A stretch of DNA of 8,253 nt. Origin: an uncultured Prevotella sp. (GTDB lineage: Bacteria; Bacteroidota; Bacteroidia; Bacteroidales; Bacteroidaceae). The stretch's first letter is position 1, and the number at the start of each line of letters is the position of its first letter. Under the pieces are notes generated by a model that was given only the letters and a program-made list of their open reading frames with translations, was not told the DNA's origin and made no database searches. A program made the position numbers and the translations under genes. Positions 6,420-8,253 of this stretch are shown here, piece by piece. Location of the stretch: contig CALIIG010000056.1 in NCBI GenBank assembly GCA_938018155.1, positions 1 through 8,253 on the forward strand, read 5' to 3'.

Positions 6420-6573
6420 CGACGGGTTGCCCTGAAATTTTTCACACGTGAGAAGAAAATTTCTCACACGTGAAAAATATTTTTCTCACCCGTTCCCCGT
6501 AAATTTCTCACGTGTGAGAAATTTTCTTCTCACGTGTGAAAAATTTTGTTCCGACGGGTGAGAATTTTTACGC
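6420..6573. repeat. Array of seven phased 22-bp units with CACGTG-type boxes
   Basis: Seven contiguous 22-bp units begin at 6420, 6442, 6464, 6486, 6508, 6530 and 6552. Their first ten bases are CGACGGGTTG, TCACACGTGA, TCACACGTGA, TCACCCGTTC, TCACGTGTGA, TCACGTGTGA and CGACGGGTGA. The remaining twelve are A/T-rich, nearly always with AAATTT or a close variant, and five of seven units end in TC. Units 2-3 carry the box in one orientation and units 5-6 as its reverse complement; the middle and outer units carry the related TCACCCGT/ACGGGT form. The period is about two DNA turns, so all boxes face the same side. No separate spacers exist, so it is not a CRISPR. Role unknown: operator array, curved DNA or remnant of an element are all possible. 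Confidence 0.88.
6435..6546. repeat. Perfect 39-bp inverted repeat with 34-bp centre
   Basis: The left arm 6435-6473 is the exact reverse complement of 6508-6546; pairing continues inward with a few mismatches. Each arm contains two CACGTG hexamers. RNA from either strand could fold into a 39-bp hairpin with a 34-nt loop holding CTCACCCGTTCCCCG. It is embedded in the 22-bp array and results from the orientation switch of its boxes. Confidence 0.9.
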
Positions 6574-6604
6574 CTCCAAATCATCGTTTTTAAAAGGTTT
6601 GCGC

Positions 6605-6625
6605 CGGCGGCTTTCACCGCCGCCG
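6605..6625 (-). terminator. GC-rich hairpin past the fimbrillin-like gene
   Basis: CGGCGGC (6605-6611) and GCCGCCG (6619-6625) form a 7-bp stem with a 7-nt loop, about 75 nt beyond the leftward stop codon at 6700. A second small stem (CTTAC/GTAAG, 6626-6641) abuts it. On the minus strand GGCGCAAACCTTTTAAAAA follows, so the T run is short and displaced; a moderate terminator candidate. Confidence 0.42.
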
Positions 6626-6699
6626 CTTACCCAAGAGTAAGAATGAAAAAGAACTATTCTGTCGTGATTGTTGTCTGCAATAAATCGAAATCAATCAAT

Positions 6700-8253
6700 C
6701 TATTCGGCCACGGGGCGTATGGCTGTGCCGTTAGCCCGGCCGTAGACGCTAAATCCATAGTTGTTTATAGTAGACGCATCGAACGGCATAAGACAGGCGA
6801 AATAACTGTTAACTTGGTTAGCTGTAAAATAGTAGCCCTTAATGCCTACGTCACCCAGACCGATGGTGTAGCAGCTTCGCCCGCCTGTAGCCGGGAAATA
6901 GATGGTGGCGTCGGGATTGGTAATCTTGTTGTTGAAAGTCCAGCCGTGATCCCAGCCTCCGCTTACATTCTTCGGGCCACCACTCGCACCGTTGGTTGTG
7001 AAGCCGGTGAATGCATTTGGGGCAGGTATGTGGAAACCGGCAGGGCAGGGGTCGTAGATGGTCTTGACTACGGGGTTGTCATTATAACCTTGAACGGTAT
7101 TGTCCATCGACCAGTAATTCAGCTTGTTGTATCGAAAGGTTTCGCTTCCGTACCAGCCCCAGCCAATGGTGTAGAATACCAACGGGTTCTGGATACTATT
7201 TGCGGGGTTTATGCCATCTCCGCCGCCAGTGATAGTACCATAGTAATAGGTGTTTGTGCCGGGAAAAGCGTCTTTACGGTCTCCCTGGTAAAGCGTGCAG
7301 CAGCCCTCGCGTACACTACCCGGGTTCTGCGTGATGGTAATCTCACCGTGCTGCTTGACACCGCCATTGGGAACTTCCTGTTCAACCTTAATCCTGACCT
7401 TGCGGGGAGCCGTATAGCTGGTATTCTGCCATGAGGTGTATTTCCAGCCAAGTGTTTCTTTCGTAAACTTGTAAACATGGTTCGTGGCGTTTGTGCAAGC
7501 TACGGTACCCAGCACACTCTGCGGGGCGAACCACAGGTGCCACGACCATACTACGGTGCCGCCCTTGGTGACGGCGATGAGAGCATTACCGCTCTTTATT
7601 TTGTTTGCCGGGACGTGGAAGTGAACAAAGGCGTTTGTTCCACTGCCCTCGAGGGCGACACTGCTTGTCTCTACAATGCCGTCCTCGTCGGCCCAAACAA
7701 GATTGGCTGCATCGGGAACGTTGGCACCACTGTTGGTTTGTGTAATCCATGGGTCGGTGATGGGCTGACCGGCATGGTCAATAAAGTTCTGCAAACCTCC
7801 CACTACGGTAGTTTTATACGAGTGGGGATTGTCGATGCCGTTCTTGATGGCATTGCCGTAAACCAAAGGTATCTTGTAGTAGCCCGGGGCAGAGATAACG
7901 TAGCAGTTGGCGGTGTTCTGAACGGCCGCGGCACCGGTGCTGTTCGAAAGGTTATAGTAGTTGCTCGCCGAGCCTAATGGTGTTGCTGTTTTCAGCGCGT
8001 TGTTACGTGGAGTGAGCTTGTCGATAAGGGTTGATGTCTGTACGGTGACAGCTCCGCCCTCGGCAGTTGCGCCGCCGTCGCCCTCGGTCTTGGGCAGGGC
8101 ATCGAGCCATGCGGGACGGGTCATGCCCTTGTCTACCCATGAACTTGTGGCAGCATTGTATTCTTCGTAGCCAATGACTTTCCACTTCACGGGCTGTTGT
8201 GTGCCGCCCGACTGGCGGTAGCTCTGGATGGTGTAGTTGCCGGCTGCAGTCTG
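6700..8253 (-). CDS. Fimbrillin-like surface protein with C-terminal FISUMP-type domain (N-terminus outside window)
   Basis: The leftward frame is open to the last base (Q-T-A-A-G-N-Y-T-I-Q...), so 517 C-terminal residues are visible and the start, with any signal peptide or lipobox, lies to the right; the GTG at 8190 is internal. Recognisable in order (fragment numbering): a Ser/Gly/Ala-rich stretch (about 55-112); NTANCYVISAPGYYKIPLVY (113-132) and SGNALIAVTKGGTVVWSWHLW (221-241), hallmarks of a widespread Bacteroidales fimbrillin-family architecture; a region ending VEQEVPNGG..GEITITQNP; then the C-terminal part with YDPCPAGFHIPAP (400-412), ATIYFPATGGRSCYT (449-463), GYYFTANQ (473-480) and GFSVYGRANGTAIRPVAE (500-517), matching FISUMP (Fibrobacter major paralogous) domains with a lectin-like fold. 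Likely surface-exposed or pilus-associated; ligand unknown. It ends in the FISUMP domain and has no visible T9SS sorting domain, so it is probably not cargo of the neighbouring system. Confidence 0.82.
   Translation of the reverse strand, partial: QTAAGNYTIQSYRQSGGTQQPVKWKVIGYEEYNAATSSWVDKGMTRPAWLDALPKTEGDGGATAEGGAVTVQTSTLIDKLTPRNNALKTATPLGSASNYYNLSNSTGAAAVQNTANCYVISAPGYYKIPLVYGNAIKNGIDNPHSYKTTVVGGLQNFIDHAGQPITDPWITQTNSGANVPDAANLVWADEDGIVETSSVALEGSGTNAFVHFHVPANKIKSGNALIAVTKGGTVVWSWHLWFAPQSVLGTVACTNATNHVYKFTKETLGWKYTSWQNTSYTAPRKVRIKVEQEVPNGGVKQHGEITITQNPGSVREGCCTLYQGDRKDAFPGTNTYYYGTITGGGDGINPANSIQNPLVFYTIGWGWYGSETFRYNKLNYWSMDNTVQGYNDNPVVKTIYDPCPAGFHIPAPNAFTGFTTNGASGGPKNVSGGWDHGWTFNNKITNPDATIYFPATGGRSCYTIGLGDVGIKGYYFTANQVNSYFACLMPFDASTINNYGFSVYGRANGTAIRPVAE

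Larger units (their letters stand above)
6228..6699. other. Gene-free region upstream of HU and downstream of the fimbrillin-like gene
   Basis: No supported gene. From left to right: an A/T-rich HU leader (6228-6260); about 150 bp without recognised signals; a small GCCT/AGGC hairpin (6396-6408) followed on the minus strand, 4 nt beyond the stem, by six T (6391-6386), a very weak leftward terminator; the 22-bp array (6420-6573); and a GC-rich hairpin (6605-6625) past the fimbrillin-like gene. The HU promoter should lie here, but I could not find an exact TAnnTTTG box on the minus strand. Confidence 0.7.

Noticed and set aside
6435..6546. Invertible promoter switch as in Bacteroides phase variation
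   Set aside because: Only 34 bp lie between the arms, no promoter box is visible in the centre, and no invertase gene is seen nearby.
6420..6573. CRISPR array
   Set aside because: The period is 22 bp with no unique spacers and the units themselves vary; repeats switch orientation, and no cas gene is present.
6420..6573. Replication origin with DnaA boxes or plasmid iterons
   Set aside because: No TTATCCACA-like DnaA box and no rep or par gene in the window; iteron-like spacing alone is insufficient.
6643..7434. 263-aa open frame on the + strand starting MKKNYSVVIVV
   Set aside because: It is antisense to the leftward frame carrying clear fimbrillin/FISUMP motifs, and its own translation shows no domain or sensible hydrophobicity pattern.
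7477..7977. 166-aa open frame on the + strand
   Set aside because: Shadow of the same leftward fimbrillin-like gene; no recognisable features.

Overview
The window looks like a chromosomal segment of a Bacteroidales species, most likely a Prevotella-type organism. The evidence is a type IX secretion system (T9SS) gene cluster, an HU-HIG-type histone-like protein and a fimbrillin/FISUMP-type surface protein, all lineage hallmarks, together with A-rich leaders that lack Shine-Dalgarno sequences. Genus is inferred from protein style only.

Left half (1-5275, all on +): the T9SS core in the canonical order porK (5' end cut by the window) - porL - porM - porN (gldKLMN). Gaps are 20, 3 and 37 nt, so this is one operon; porP probably lies upstream, outside the window. 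PorL and PorM form the proton-driven inner-membrane motor. PorM spans the periplasm and contacts the PorK/PorN ring under the outer membrane, through which cargo with a C-terminal sorting domain is exported. After a 91-nt gap with a small hairpin and a TAnnTTTG-like promoter element comes a small outer-membrane beta-barrel gene, either the end of the operon or its own unit.

Middle (5276-5792): 517 nt without a gene. It holds a strong intrinsic terminator for leftward transcription, a 22-bp tandem duplication and an 80-bp imperfect duplication carrying seven TAACTCC heptamers. These appear to form a long 3' region for the leftward HU-family gene (5793-6227, -), whose Lys/Glu tail is encoded in a 50-bp pure purine/pyrimidine tract.

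Between the HU gene and the next leftward gene (6228-6699) is the most remarkable structure: seven head-to-tail 22-bp units (6420-6573). Each has a 10-bp box (mostly TCACACGTGA or its reverse complement, with CACGTG cores) followed by an AAATTT-type A/T tract. Boxes switch orientation in the middle, giving a perfect 39-bp inverted repeat. I do not recognise it. It could be a multi-site operator or curved-DNA element, a very long RNA hairpin, or a small non-autonomous element.

Right end (6700-8253, -): the C-terminal 517 residues of a large fimbrillin-like surface protein whose start lies outside the window.
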